64,000 bases of DNA from Rhodocyclales bacterium GT-UBC. Its GTDB lineage: Bacteria > Pseudomonadota > Gammaproteobacteria > Burkholderiales > Rhodocyclaceae. The position numbers and the translations under genes were made by a program. Shown here in pieces: positions 28,729 to 40,628 of this stretch. How positions within the stretch are numbered: position 1 is the stretch's first letter; each line of letters starts with the position of its first letter. The notes beneath the pieces are model-generated. The model was not told where the DNA came from. It did not search any database and was given only the letters and a program-made list of their open reading frames with translations. Where the stretch lies: the NCBI GenBank assembly GCA_003583745.1, contig QXPY01000017.1, positions 24,902-88,901 of the forward strand. The letters run 5' to 3'.

Positions 28729-29322
28729 ATGGGCTTACAGCATAGCTACACGCTGATCGCACCGCTTTACGACGCAGTCCTTGCCCGGGCCACCGAAGGA
28801 CTGCGTCGACAAAGCCTGCAAGCTCTCCCCGCAACGCCCGGCCGCATCCTGCTGGCCGGCATTGGTACCGGCCTCGACCTGCCGCACTTGCCGCGCCGCC
28901 ACCATTACATCGGTCTCGACCTGACGCAGGCGATGCTCAAGCGCGCCGGACCACGTACCGGACAGCTCGACTTTCAGTCCGTTCAGGGAGATACACAACG
29001 CCTGCCCTTTGCCGATAACAGCTTCGATTGCGCGGTCCTGCACCTGATTCTTGCCGTCGTACCGCAACCGGGGCAATGTCTCGCCGAGATCAGCCGCTGC
29101 CTGCGTCCAGGCGGAAGCGTGCTGGTCCTCGACAAATTTCTCCGTCCCGGCCAGCGCGCACCGTTACGTCGCTTGCTCAACCCCCTGCTACGTCGGGTCG
29201 CCACCCGGCTTGACGTGGTATTCGAAGACCTGCTCGCCACCACCCCCGAGCTGCTCAGCGTCGAAGATCGACCGGCCCTGGCTGGCGGCTGGTTCCGCAT
29301 GATCCGGCTGCACAAGCTTTGA
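28729..29322 (+). CDS. SAM-dependent class I methyltransferase
   Basis: The 197-residue protein has a Rossmann SAM site RILLAGIGTGLDLPHLP (motif I), an acidic loop YIGLDLTQAML and the post-motif LPFADNSFDCAVLHLILAVV. This is the UbiE/phospholipid N-methyltransferase style. LRPGGSVLVLDKFLRPG is the usual motif III. The substrate is unknown; a lipid or quinone-like molecule is possible. Its last 135 bases overlap, on the opposite strand, the end of the AI-2E-type permease gene. Confidence 0.82.
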   Translation: MGLQHSYTLIAPLYDAVLARATEGLRRQSLQALPATPGRILLAGIGTGLDLPHLPRRHHYIGLDLTQAMLKRAGPRTGQLDFQSVQGDTQRLPFADNSFDCAVLHLILAVVPQPGQCLAEISRCLRPGGSVLVLDKFLRPGQRAPLRRLLNPLLRRVATRLDVVFEDLLATTPELLSVEDRPALAGGWFRMIRLHKL

Positions 29323-30402
29323 ATCGCTCTCGTCCTGCCACGGCTTGGCCGGCCCCTGGCCATCCTCGATCCAGGCCAGCAGCAGGGTATAAGTAACGGC
29401 CAACACCACCGGCCCGACAAAAATTCCAATCAAGCCGAAACCGAGCATGCCGCCGATCACCCCGGCAAATATCAGCAGCAAGGGCAAATCAGCGCCGCGC
29501 TTGATGAGAACGGGGCGCAGGAAGTTATCCAGAGTCCCGACAATCAGGCTCCAGACCAACAAGAAACTCGCCCAGCCGCTCTCGCCCATCCAGTACATCC
29601 AACCCACCGCCGGCAAAAGCACGAGCATCGGTCCGAGTTGAGCGATGCAGAAGATCAGCATCAAAGCAGAAAGCAAGGATGCGAAGGGAATGCCGACGAT
29701 CGCCAAACCGATCCCTCCCAGCACGGTTTGCACGATGGCGGTCACACCGACGCCCAAGGCCACGCCCCGAACCGCCTGCCCGGCCAGGATGATCGAATGC
29801 GCCCCCCGCTCTCCGGCCAGGCGGCGCCCCAGACGCAAGGCAAAGGTTGCGCCCGATTCGCCGCCTGCATAGAAAACACCGCTCAGGATGACAATCAAGC
29901 CCAACTGGATGAGCATGCCCCCCAGGCCACCGATCTGGGCCAGCAACCATTTGCCCGAATCAGCCCAATATGGCGCCACCTTTGCCATCAGGCCGCCACT
30001 ACCCCCCTGCGCCAGCCGGCGCCAGAATCCGGCCAGGCCATCGCCCAGGACAGGCAAGTTGCCCAGCCAGGACGGCGGATTCGGCAAGCCATCCTCGATC
30101 AATGCAACACCCCAGGCGGTCAATTGCTCGGCATGCTCGGCAATCGTGTCGACCGCCAGCCACATTGGCAAAACCACGAGCAGCACCATGCCCACCGTCA
30201 TGACGGCGATCGCCCGACTCCGTCGCCCGGCCAGATGGGCTTCAAGCTTGATGAACATCGGCCAGGTCGCGACCACGATCATCACCGCCCAGACCCCTGC
30301 CGCCAGAAAGGGCCTGAGCACCCAGAGCGACAGACCGATCAAGCCCAGAATACACAACGCAGCCAGCAGGTTGCGGGCAAGATCACGACGAATTTCAGGC
30401 AT
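29188..30402 (-). CDS. AI-2E family (YdiK-like) membrane transporter
   Basis: The 404-residue protein has about eight membrane helices and the conserved C-terminal part GMLGFGLIGIFVGPVVLAVTYTLLLAW. ATG at 30402 is supported by GGAGGAGTTTG directly upstream. The family includes autoinducer-2 exporters and Na+/H+ antiporters, so the substrate is open. After the last helix there is a polar tail of about 55 residues that reads through the convergent methyltransferase gene; it looks non-conserved and may be acquired by loss of an earlier stop. Confidence 0.85.
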   Translation of the reverse strand: MPEIRRDLARNLLAALCILGLIGLSLWVLRPFLAAGVWAVMIVVATWPMFIKLEAHLAGRRSRAIAVMTVGMVLLVVLPMWLAVDTIAEHAEQLTAWGVALIEDGLPNPPSWLGNLPVLGDGLAGFWRRLAQGGSGGLMAKVAPYWADSGKWLLAQIGGLGGMLIQLGLIVILSGVFYAGGESGATFALRLGRRLAGERGAHSIILAGQAVRGVALGVGVTAIVQTVLGGIGLAIVGIPFASLLSALMLIFCIAQLGPMLVLLPAVGWMYWMGESGWASFLLVWSLIVGTLDNFLRPVLIKRGADLPLLLIFAGVIGGMLGFGLIGIFVGPVVLAVTYTLLLAWIEDGQGPAKPWQDESDSKLVQPDHAEPAASQGRSIFDAEQLGGGGEQVFEYHVKPGGDPT

Positions 30403-30821
30403 CAAACTCCTCCTTCGCCAAGCATGCTCGGCCCAAACCTCTCTTAAAGAAATTGCAGTTTGCAAGCAAACCGGTACAGCATCAATTCATTTCGCATCAA
30501 ACCGATGCATAAACGACGCCAGAACCCCCGATACCAATGCCAGGAAAACCGAGAAGATGGCGCCCCCCCTAGTAGATTACCCAGGCTGGCATTTTTTGTG
30601 TTTTCCAATGCTAGGCAAGGCGGATTAGGCAGTGCTATGCTGAAATTCGTGGATGCAGAGGAAGATAAATTAGAAATCCAGGGTGATTTATAGGAAATCT
30701 CCTATTCATTGCTCTTTTTACAAGTTCACGCTTCCAGGACCACTCCGCTTTGCGCATCCGGCGCCGACAAGCGTGACGCCGCGTTTGCGATTGCTTTCAT
30801 TACGCCATTGAGGGATCGATC
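30403..30821. other. 419-base intergenic region upstream of the permease and the cytochrome
   Basis: This gap is clearly richer in A+T than its neighbours and should hold promoters for both divergent genes. An inverted repeat GCATC-AAACC-GATGC lies at 30494-30508. ATGCCAG (30537-30543) and CTGGCAT (30586-30592) pair over a 42-base loop and are followed by a T run, which could end a short transcript. A TGCTATGCT near 30633 resembles an extended -10. I see no convincing gene; a 77-codon frame here has no recognisable features. Confidence 0.4.
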
Positions 30822-31460
30822 ATGAAGAAAAACGAAAAGAAGCAGGGCGTTTGCGACAAGACCGTTTGGCTGAATTCGCTTGCCGCCCTGGCCTTGGGTA
30901 TCGGCGGTATCGGCTTTGCCAGCGCGGCGGAACGTAGCGGTAAAGAAATCGTGGACGCGGTCTGCATCAGCTGCCACGCCAGCGGCAAGGACGGCGCGCC
31001 GAAACTGGGCGATCAGGCCGAATGGTCGAAACGCGCCGCCAAAGGCCTGTCCAATCTGACCGCCAACGCCATCACCGGTGTTCGCAAGATGCCCGCCCAC
31101 GGTGGCCAGGCCCAGCTCTCCGATATCGAAATGAGTCGTGCCGTAGCCTACATGGTCAGCGGCGGACATTCGACCGATACCAACAAGGCCTATGCCTCGC
31201 CACAATCAAAGAGCGGCGAGGAAATCGTCAAGATCCGCTGCCAGGAATGCCATGCCGCCGGCAAGAACGGCGCCCCGAAGATTGGCGACGGCGAAGCCTG
31301 GAAGCCACGCCTCAAAAATGGCGTCGATCCGCTGGTCAAATCCGCCATCAACGGCCACAACGCGATGCCTGCTCGCGGTGGCATGGCCGACCTGAGCGAT
31401 GCCGAAATGCGCTCGGCGGTGATCCACATGGTCAACCAGATCGCCGCACCGGCCAAGTAA
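30822..31460 (+). CDS. Periplasmic diheme c-type cytochrome (tandem c5-like domains)
   Basis: The 212-residue protein has a hydrophobic signal region (about residues 16-36, ending FASAAE). Two homologous cytochrome domains follow: CISCH with distal Met in KMPAHGG, and CQECH with AMPARGG. Each repeat has the pattern GAPKLGD or GAPKIGD. Tandem c5-type cytochromes shuttle electrons between quinol oxidising complexes and terminal reductases or oxidases. No partner reductase is next to it, so its role is not fixed. A terminator follows. Confidence 0.9.
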   Translation: MKKNEKKQGVCDKTVWLNSLAALALGIGGIGFASAAERSGKEIVDAVCISCHASGKDGAPKLGDQAEWSKRAAKGLSNLTANAITGVRKMPAHGGQAQLSDIEMSRAVAYMVSGGHSTDTNKAYASPQSKSGEEIVKIRCQECHAAGKNGAPKIGDGEAWKPRLKNGVDPLVKSAINGHNAMPARGGMADLSDAEMRSAVIHMVNQIAAPAK

Positions 31461-31482
31461 GTTTCGGGCCGAGCAAAAAAAC

Positions 31483-31514
31483 AAAGGGCGGAACCAGCGG
31501 TTCCGCCCTTTTTA
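31483..31514. terminator. Bidirectional terminator between the cytochrome and argJ
   Basis: AAAGGGCGGAACC and GGTTCCGCCCTTT form a long stem with a short AGC-type centre, with A-rich and T-rich flanks on both sides. It can serve both convergent genes. Confidence 0.88.
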
Positions 31515-31532
31515 TATCGAACTCGTCATGCC

Positions 31533-32759
31533 TTAACTGCGATAGTCCGCATTGATCTTGACGTAGTCGTAGGAGAAATCGCAGGTATAGACGCTGGCCC
31601 GCGCCGCACCGCGCCCGAGATCGACGCGGACCGTGATTTCGGCCTGCGCCATGACGCGGGCACCGTCGGCCTCCTGGTACGCGGCTGCCCGGCCGCCATT
31701 TTCGGCAACCAGCACGTCATCCAGCCAAACCTTGACGCCATCGACATCGAGATCGCCAATACCGGCATAGCCGACTGCAGCAAGAATCCGACCGAGATTC
31801 GGATCGGAAGCGAAGAAGGCGGTCTTGACCAACGGCGAATGGCCGATGGCGTAGCCGACCTTGCGGCATTCCTCGATATCCTTGCCGCCTTCGACGGCCA
31901 CCGTGATGAACTTGGTGGCGCCTTCGCCATCGCGCACGATGGCCTGGGCCAACTCGACCGAAACGGCGATGATCGCCGCCTTGACGTCGGCCCAGCCGGC
32001 ATCGCCTTCTGCCTCGAAGCTTGCCCCGGACTGGCCGGTGGCAATCATCACGAACGAGTCGTTGGTCGACGTATCGCCATCGACGGTGATGCAATTGAAG
32101 GAGGCGTCAGCCGCTTCCTTGACCAGTTTGTCGAGCAGGGGCTGAGCAATGCCGGCATCGGTCGCCAGGAAGCCAAGCATGGTCGCCATGTTTGGCTTGA
32201 TCATGCCGGCGCCTTTGGAAACGCCGGTAATCGTCACCGTCTTGCCGGCCACGACGACACGCCGCGAAGCAGCCTTGGCCACCGTGTCGGTGGTCATGAT
32301 GCCGTGCGCCGCGGCATGCCAGTTGTCCGCCTTGAGATCGGCCTGCACCGCCGGCAAGCCAGCCTTGATCCGCTCCACCGGCAACAGTTCGAGAATCACC
32401 CCGGTCGAGAAAGGCAAGACCTGCTCGGGTGCGACTGCGAGCAAGGCACCGACCGCCTCGCAGGTGGCCTGGGCGGCCTGGCGGCCGGGCTCGCCGGTGC
32501 CGGCATTGGCAATACCAGTGTTGATCACCAGCGCACGAATCTCCTTGCCGCCCGCCAGGTGGTTGCGGCAAAGCTGCACCGGCGCCGCACAGAAACGGTT
32601 CTGGGTAAACACCCCGGCCACCGTACAACCGGCATCGAGCACAACCAATGTCAGGTCGCGGCGATTTTTCTTGCGGATTTCCGCTTCGGCAACACCAAGA
32701 CGAACGCCAGCAACAGGAAACAGTTGATCGGCGGCGGGAGTAGCGTAATTGACGGGCAT
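31533..32759 (-). CDS. argJ: Arginine biosynthesis bifunctional protein ArgJ
   Basis: The 408-residue enzyme transfers acetyl from N-acetylornithine to glutamate and may also make N-acetylglutamate from acetyl-CoA. It self-cleaves at the conserved Ala-Thr in [15 protein letters not shown], where Thr becomes the nucleophile. [19 protein letters not shown] and the C-terminal [15 protein letters not shown] are diagnostic. The length is standard. It lies downstream of secA on the same strand with a hairpin between. Confidence 0.97.
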   Translation of the reverse strand: MPVNYATPAADQLFPVAGVRLGVAEAEIRKKNRRDLTLVVLDAGCTVAGVFTQNRFCAAPVQLCRNHLAGGKEIRALVINTGIANAGTGEPGRQAAQATCEAVGALLAVAPEQVLPFSTGVILELLPVERIKAGLPAVQADLKADNWHAAAHGIMTTDTVAKAASRRVVVAGKTVTITGVSKGAGMIKPNMATMLGFLATDAGIAQPLLDKLVKEAADASFNCITVDGDTSTNDSFVMIATGQSGASFEAEGDAGWADVKAAIIAVSVELAQAIVRDGEGATKFITVAVEGGKDIEECRKVGYAIGHSPLVKTAFFASDPNLGRILAAVGYAGIGDLDVDGVKVWLDDVLVAENGGRAAAYQEADGARVMAQAEITVRVDLGRGAARASVYTCDFSYDYVKINADYRS

Positions 32760-32780
32760 GCTTAAGGCTCCAAAAGCATC

Positions 32781-32802
32781 AAGGCACCTTTTCGGGTGCC
32801 TT
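32781..32802 (-). terminator. Hairpin after secA
   Basis: AAGGCACC and GGTGCCTT pair perfectly around a six-base loop, 12 bases beyond the secA stop codon. The following minus-strand stretch has only a short T run, so it may terminate secA incompletely and let some transcripts enter argJ. Confidence 0.65.
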
Positions 32803-32813
32803 GGAGGTTCAGA

Positions 32814-35519
<2,706 letters not shown>

Positions 35520-35631
35520 CGCGATGAGATATGGGTTGCGCAGTGCAGCAAAGCGTCGATTCTAGCATGCCACCCCGCCCCGGCGCGGACGACCTGGATC
35601 AAGGGATTGACTCGAGACTGGCGCAAAGCGC

Positions 35632-36552
35632 TCAACGACGCTTGAGCTGTGCGAACTCCTGGCTCTTCTTGAGGAACAGCGCCGGATTCTGCGCCACGCC
35701 CTGTTGCCGAACCTCGAAATGCAAGTGCGGCCCGGTTGAACGCCCGGTATTGCCTACGGCCCCGATCAACTCGCCGCGCTTGAGCAGTTTGCCGGATTTG
35801 ACATCCATGCGCGACAGATGGGCGTAACGCGATAGCAGCCCTTCCCCGTGATCGATATCGATGACATTGCCGAACTCCGGGTGATAGACCGCACTCAGAA
35901 CGACGCCATCGGCAGCAGCCAGAACGGGCGTACCGATCTCGGCATTGAAATCGATACCCTCATGCATGGCCCGCAAGCCGGCTATCGGATCGTTGCGGAC
36001 CCCGAACGCCGACCCCAACTCGGCAGACCTGACCGGCAGACTGGTCGGCAACAAGCGATCCTTGATGCGCTTTTCCAGCAAGCGCGATTCCAGCATATCG
36101 AATTCGCTGCCTCGATTTTCAACCAGACTCGCCAGGCGCTCGATCTCGCGCTGCAACTCCCCGGCCGTCATCGGTGCAGGAACGTAGGGACCGCCTTGAG
36201 CCGACCTGCCAGAAGCAGCCAGAGGCTCGCGCTTGACCCCCGCCAAAGTCGATACGCGCTCGCCCAGACCGTCCAGCTGGATAACGTGAGCCTGCAATTG
36301 CCCCAAGCGGGTCGCCATCATCTGCAAATTGTTGGCAATATATTCTTGGGTCTTCTCGGACTCCCGCTGCTGCAGGGATAACAGAAGATTTTCGACCATG
36401 GGCAGGCGCCAATGCACGGACAACCAGGAAATCAAGGTTGAGGTAGCCAGCACTAGCAAGAGGAACGCCAGCAGCACGGCCGCAACGTGACGAGGCATAA
36501 TGGTGATGGTGCGCGCCGCCTTCAGATGGCGTGAAACCAGAATAATCTGCAC
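35632..36552 (-). CDS. M23-family murein endopeptidase, membrane anchored
   Basis: The roughly 306-residue protein has one N-terminal membrane helix (RHVAAVLLAFLLLVLATSTLI), a coiled-coil region, and a C-terminal LytM/M23 domain. HEGIDFNAEIGTPVLAAADG gives the first zinc His and Asp, and GPHLHFEVR the HxH pair. All zinc ligands are present, so it is probably active on peptidoglycan cross-links. The start is uncertain; I favour GTG at 36552 because GGAGG lies just upstream. It lies only 12 bases from the divergent DUF721 gene. Confidence 0.85.
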   Translation of the reverse strand: MQIILVSRHLKAARTITIMPRHVAAVLLAFLLLVLATSTLISWLSVHWRLPMVENLLLSLQQRESEKTQEYIANNLQMMATRLGQLQAHVIQLDGLGERVSTLAGVKREPLAASGRSAQGGPYVPAPMTAGELQREIERLASLVENRGSEFDMLESRLLEKRIKDRLLPTSLPVRSAELGSAFGVRNDPIAGLRAMHEGIDFNAEIGTPVLAAADGVVLSAVYHPEFGNVIDIDHGEGLLSRYAHLSRMDVKSGKLLKRGELIGAVGNTGRSTGPHLHFEVRQQGVAQNPALFLKKSQEFAQLKRR

Positions 36553-36564
36553 GGAACCTCCTTT

Positions 36565-36999
36565 ATGTATTACGAGCCAGAGCACTTTCTCGATCGCGAT
36601 GCGGCTGCCGGTCGTCTCCTCGGCCATGCACGCCTACTGCTCAAACTCGCTCGACGCTTCGAAGCCATCGCACCGGCCGGACTCCGTCATGCCGCGCGCG
36701 TTGCCAACTACAAGTCGGGGAAAATCGTTATCCACACTGAAAACGGTGCGGTCGCCAGCAAACTCCGCCAGATGAGCCAGCGTCTTTGCGACGAATTATC
36801 GAAAGGAGGTGCGGAGTGTATCGAGATGGAAGTAAAAGTACAACCCCGACCAATCCTTTACCAATCAATCACTTCCACTGAAAAGCCGCTCTCCGCCAAG
36901 GCTTGTGGCGCGCTTGAGGCAACCCGGAACAGCCTGCCTAACGGCCCGTTGCGCGACGCCCTGGACAAATTGCTGACGCGAGCAATCAAGCGGGAATAA
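36565..36999 (+). CDS. DUF721/DciA-like protein
   Basis: The 144-residue protein resembles the DUF721 (DciA) family in the segment ARVANYKSGKIVIHTENGAVASKLRQM, which matches the KH-like core of DciA. DciA acts as a loader or partner of the replicative helicase DnaB in bacteria lacking DnaC. The N-terminal half is divergent and the C-terminal tail is polar, so the assignment is moderate. It is the only plus-strand gene between secA and lpxC, and its end overlaps the small membrane protein gene by 14 bases. Confidence 0.65.
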   Translation: MYYEPEHFLDRDAAAGRLLGHARLLLKLARRFEAIAPAGLRHAARVANYKSGKIVIHTENGAVASKLRQMSQRLCDELSKGGAECIEMEVKVQPRPILYQSITSTEKPLSAKACGALEATRNSLPNGPLRDALDKLLTRAIKRE

Positions 37000-37174
37000 G
37001 CGCCACGCGCTCGATGATCATCAGCGCAAAAACCACCAGCGCGAAAACGACGCCATAGCGAAATAGCCGCCAGGTCAGTATGAGATAGCGACGGTCCCCG
37101 GTCAAAAAATGCAGCACCAAGCCGGCACCAATCGATACCACCAAAATGACTGCCAGCAAGCGTAGCAGCCACAT
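36986..37174 (-). CDS. Small two-helix membrane protein of unknown function
   Basis: The 62-residue protein has two hydrophobic helices (MWLLRLLAVILVVSIGAGLVL and YGVVFALVVFALMIIERVAL, with 20 or fewer residues each in the core) separated by a basic loop TGDRRYLILTWRLFR. I do not recognise the family beyond small proteins often seen beside lpxC in betaproteobacteria. It begins six bases after the lpxC stop codon, so it is probably the last gene of that transcript. Confidence 0.6.
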   Translation of the reverse strand: MWLLRLLAVILVVSIGAGLVLHFLTGDRRYLILTWRLFRYGVVFALVVFALMIIERVALIPA

Positions 37175-37180
37175 GCCGTC

Positions 37181-38095
37181 TTAGGCCGGCTGATTCAACC
37201 AGCGTGTCACGCCGGCCGGGGCATGCTCCGCCACGTCGTAGCTGGCAAACTCCCAGGATTCCTGGTGATTGAGCAATTCACGGGCGAGCAGATTGTTCAT
37301 CGCATGGCCGCCCTTATGGGAGGAATACGAAGCCAATAGCGGATGGCCGAGCAGGTAGAGGTCACCCACCGCGTCGAGAATCTTGTGTTTGACGAACTCG
37401 TCGCCATAACGCAGACCATCCTGATTGAGCACGCGGAATTCGTCGAGAACGATCGCGTTCTCCAGACCGCCGCCCAGCGCCAGGCCGTTCTCGCGCAGGT
37501 ATTCGACTTCCTGCATGAAACCGAAGGTGCGGGCGCGGGCAAGCTCGCGAGTATAGGAATGCTCGGCGAAATCGATTTCGGCCTTCTGGGCCGACTTGTC
37601 GATGGCCGGATGATTGAAAACGATGGAGAAGGCCAGACGATAACCGTCGTAAGGCTCGAAACGCGCCCACTTGTCGCCGTCGCGAACTTCGATCGAGCGG
37701 GTGACGCGAATGAATTTCTTGGCCGCGTTCTGTTCCTCGATACCAGCCGACTGGATCAGGAAAACGAACGGCGCAGCCGAACCGTCAAGGATGGGTACTT
37801 CCGGCGCATCCAGATCAACCCATGCATTATCGATACCGAGTCCGGCAAAGGCCGACATCAGGTGTTCGATGGTTCCAACCTTGACACCCTCGAATTCCAG
37901 GCACGAGCACATGCGGGTATCGCCGACCATGAAGGCCTTGGCGGGAATATCCACCGGCTCTGGCAGATCGACGCGACGAAAGATGATGCCGGTATCCGGC
38001 GCGGCGGGACGCAGGGTCATGTTGACCTTGACGCCACCGTGCAATCCAACACCCGAGGCGCGGATAAGGGTCTTGAGCGTGCGTTGCTTGAGCAT
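37181..38095 (-). CDS. lpxC: UDP-3-O-acyl-N-acetylglucosamine deacetylase
   Basis: The 304-residue zinc enzyme commits UDP-GlcNAc to lipid A synthesis. [21 protein letters not shown] is the standard N-terminus (shown within the 20-residue core [10 protein letters not shown]). IEHLMSAF carries one zinc His, [14 protein letters not shown] the second His and the Asp, and HKGGHAMNN the catalytic His. ATG at 38095 fits homologues. It follows ftsZ across an 82-base gap containing an inverted repeat. Confidence 0.97.
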   Translation of the reverse strand: MLKQRTLKTLIRASGVGLHGGVKVNMTLRPAAPDTGIIFRRVDLPEPVDIPAKAFMVGDTRMCSCLEFEGVKVGTIEHLMSAFAGLGIDNAWVDLDAPEVPILDGSAAPFVFLIQSAGIEEQNAAKKFIRVTRSIEVRDGDKWARFEPYDGYRLAFSIVFNHPAIDKSAQKAEIDFAEHSYTRELARARTFGFMQEVEYLRENGLALGGGLENAIVLDEFRVLNQDGLRYGDEFVKHKILDAVGDLYLLGHPLLASYSSHKGGHAMNNLLARELLNHQESWEFASYDVAEHAPAGVTRWLNQPA

Positions 38096-38119
38096 GCAAG
38101 TGCTTGAATAATTTGGGGA

Positions 38120-38146
38120 GCGGCGCATTGTAACACAATGCACCGC
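38120..38146 (-). repeat. Inverted repeat between ftsZ and lpxC
   Basis: GCATTGT (38125-38131) and ACAATGC (38135-38141) pair around three bases, and GCGG/CCGC extend the stem after one mismatch. No strong T run follows toward lpxC. It also contains TACAAT on the minus strand, a fair -10, but I see no good -35. It may be an attenuator or part of an lpxC promoter. Confidence 0.5.
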
Positions 38147-38177
38147 CGCCCTTTTTCAGAGAGATGTTTTCTTACAT

Positions 38178-39359
38178 TCAGTCAGCCTGTTTGCGCAGGA
38201 AGGCCGGAATGTCGTAACGGTCGACCCCGCTGTTGGCCAGCGCTTCGACGGTGACGTTACGCTTGCGCACCACGGCCGGCACGTCGGCGATCTGGTTGTA
38301 ATCGATGGCCGGACCGCTGGAGAAAGCGACGGCATCATGGGTGCCCGTAGCTTGCGCCTGGACGACCGGGGTATTGATCACCTCGAAAGTCTGGCGTTTG
38401 GCGGCAGCCTGACCCAGGCCGGTGGCGACCACGGTGACGCGCAAGGCATCGCCCATCAGTTCGTCATACACCGCACCGAAGATGATGTGGGCGTCTTCGG
38501 CGGCAAAGGCCTTGACGGTGTTCATCACTTCATTGACTTCCTTCATCTTCAGGCCGCCCTTGGCTGCCGTGATATTGACCAGCACGCCCTTGGCACCCGA
38601 CAGATTGACGCCTTCGAGCAGCGGCGACGCCACGGCTTGTTCGGCGGCGATGCGGGCACGGTCGATGCCGGCGGCAGCGGCGGAACCCATCATGGCACGA
38701 CCCATTTCACCCATCACGGTGCGCACGTCTTCGAAGTCGACGTTAACCAGACCCGGATAGGTAATGATTTCGGCAATACCGCCGACGGCGTTCTTCAGCA
38801 CATCGTCAGCTGCCTTGAAGCAATCGTCGACATCGGCATCGTCGCCCATGACTTCCATCAATTTGTCATTGAGGATGACGATCAGCGAATCGACGTGCTT
38901 GGAGAATTCGGCAATACCGGCTTCAGCGGACTTCATCCGCTTGTTGCCTTCGAAGCTGAACGGCTTGGTCACTACGCCAACAGTCAGGATGCCCATTTCG
39001 CGGGCGATCTCGGCCACCACCGGGGCGGCGCCAGTACCCGTGCCACCACCCATGCCGGCGGTGATGAAGGCCATGTGCGCCCCTTCCAGGCTGGCGCGGA
39101 TCTCGTCGCGATGCTCCTGCGCGGCTTCCTGGCCCTTTTCCGGCTTGGCCCCCGCGCCCAGACCGGTCTTGCCCAGCGACAGCTTGCTGGCGGCGGCATT
39201 GCGGCTCAGTGCCTGCGCATCGGTATTGGCGGCGATGAATTCGACGCCGTTTACCCCTTCGCGAATCATGTGTTCGATGGCATTGCCACCGGCCCCGCCC
39301 ACACCGAACACCTTGATGATCGTGCCGGTTTCCTCTTCCTTCTCGATGATCTCAAACAT
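38178..39359 (-). CDS. ftsZ: Cell division GTPase FtsZ
   Basis: The 393-residue tubulin homologue forms the Z ring. GGAGGNAIEHMI at the N-terminus, the tubulin signature GGGTGTGAAPV for GTP binding, and the T7 loop NVDFEDVRTVM are clear. The conserved C-terminal peptide DIPAFLRKQAD, which binds FtsA and ZipA, is intact after a linker of about 55 residues. AGGAGGTAGTT precedes the ATG. It lies 35 bases after ftsA. Confidence 0.98.
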   Translation of the reverse strand: MFEIIEKEEETGTIIKVFGVGGAGGNAIEHMIREGVNGVEFIAANTDAQALSRNAAASKLSLGKTGLGAGAKPEKGQEAAQEHRDEIRASLEGAHMAFITAGMGGGTGTGAAPVVAEIAREMGILTVGVVTKPFSFEGNKRMKSAEAGIAEFSKHVDSLIVILNDKLMEVMGDDADVDDCFKAADDVLKNAVGGIAEIITYPGLVNVDFEDVRTVMGEMGRAMMGSAAAAGIDRARIAAEQAVASPLLEGVNLSGAKGVLVNITAAKGGLKMKEVNEVMNTVKAFAAEDAHIIFGAVYDELMGDALRVTVVATGLGQAAAKRQTFEVINTPVVQAQATGTHDAVAFSSGPAIDYNQIADVPAVVRKRNVTVEALANSGVDRYDIPAFLRKQAD

Positions 39360-39394
39360 AACTACCTCCTCTGAAAAAACTGTTCAAAAACAAA

Positions 39395-40624
39395 TCAAAA
39401 ATTCTTGGCAAACCAATCTTTCATACCGGAAAAGACATCCTTGAAACCTTGCTTTTCCTGGATCTTCTGACCCCGCTTGCGTTGCGCCTGGGCTTCCAGC
39501 AAGAGGCCGTAAGCCGTCGAGAAACGCGGGTTCTGGACGACGTCGGCCAGGCTGCCGTGGTATTTCGGATTCCCCAGACGCACCGGCATGTGGAAAATTT
39601 CCTCGCCCAACTCGACCATCCCCGGCATGACGCTGGCGCCGCCGGTCAGCACGATGCCGGAGGAGAGCACTTCCTCGAAGCCGGCGCGGCGCAGCTCGTT
39701 CTGGATCAATTCGTAAAGTTCCTCGACGCGCGGCTGGATGACATCGGCCAACGCACGACGGCTCAACTTGCGGCTCGGCCGGTCGTCGACCCCGGCCACT
39801 TCCATGTTCTCGGCCGCATCGGCCAGTTGTGACAGGGCGCAACCGTATTTGCACTTGATGTCCTCGGCTTCGCGGGTCGGCGTGCGCAGGGCCATGGCGA
39901 TGTCGTTGGTCACCTGGTCGCCGGCGATGGGAATGACCGAGGTATGGCGGATGGCGCCCTGGGTCCACACCGCGATATCGGTGGTACCGCCGCCGATGTC
40001 GATCAGGCAAACGCCCAAATCCTTCTCGTCCTCGGAGAGCACGGCATAGCTCGAGGCCAGCGGCTGCAGCACCAGGTCATTGACCTCCAGGCCGCAACGC
40101 CGCACGCACTTGACGATGTTCTGTGCGGCCGAAACGGCGCCGGTCACGATGTGCGTCTTGACTTCCAGGCGCATGCCGCTCATGCCGATCGGCTCGCGGA
40201 TGCCATCCTGGCCGTCGATGACGAATTCCTGCGTCAGGATGTGCAGGATTTCCTGATCGGCCGGAATCGGCATCGCCTTGGCGGTTTCGATCACGCGCTC
40301 GACGTCGCTCTGGGTGACTTCCTTGTCCTTGATCGCCACCATGCCATTCGAATTGAAGCTCTTGATGTGGCTGCCGGCGATCCCGGTATAAACATCCTTG
40401 ACCTTGCAATCGGCCATCAACTCGACTTCCTGCACCACACGACTGATGGTGTGCACCGTTTCCTCGATGTTCACCACGACGCCCTTCTTCAGGCCGCGCG
40501 AATCCTGCGAGCCCATGCCGATGACGTTGAGATGTCCTTCCTGATCGATCTCGGCGACCAGTGCGACGATTTTCGACGTCCCGATATCGAGACCGACGAC
40601 CAGATCCTTGTTGTCCCTGCTCAT
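39395..40624 (-). CDS. ftsA: Cell division protein FtsA
   Basis: The 409-residue actin-like protein tethers FtsZ to the membrane. It has VVGLDIGTSKIVALVAEI (phosphate 1), the 1C domain GLKKGVVVNIEETVHTI, VCLIDIGGGTTDIAV (phosphate 2) and VLTGGASVMPGM. The C-terminal amphipathic helix (GMKDWFAKNF) is present for membrane binding. ATG at 40624 was chosen by homology; the frame extends upstream into ftsQ but lacks conservation there. Confidence 0.97.
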   Translation of the reverse strand: MSRDNKDLVVGLDIGTSKIVALVAEIDQEGHLNVIGMGSQDSRGLKKGVVVNIEETVHTISRVVQEVELMADCKVKDVYTGIAGSHIKSFNSNGMVAIKDKEVTQSDVERVIETAKAMPIPADQEILHILTQEFVIDGQDGIREPIGMSGMRLEVKTHIVTGAVSAAQNIVKCVRRCGLEVNDLVLQPLASSYAVLSEDEKDLGVCLIDIGGGTTDIAVWTQGAIRHTSVIPIAGDQVTNDIAMALRTPTREAEDIKCKYGCALSQLADAAENMEVAGVDDRPSRKLSRRALADVIQPRVEELYELIQNELRRAGFEEVLSSGIVLTGGASVMPGMVELGEEIFHMPVRLGNPKYHGSLADVVQNPRFSTAYGLLLEAQAQRKRGQKIQEKQGFKDVFSGMKDWFAKNF

Positions 40625-40628
40625 ATGC

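Noticed and set aside
30466..30693. 77-codon plus-strand frame in the gap before the cytochrome
   Set aside because: No ribosome site, no recognisable motif, and composition looks random; the region is better read as regulatory.
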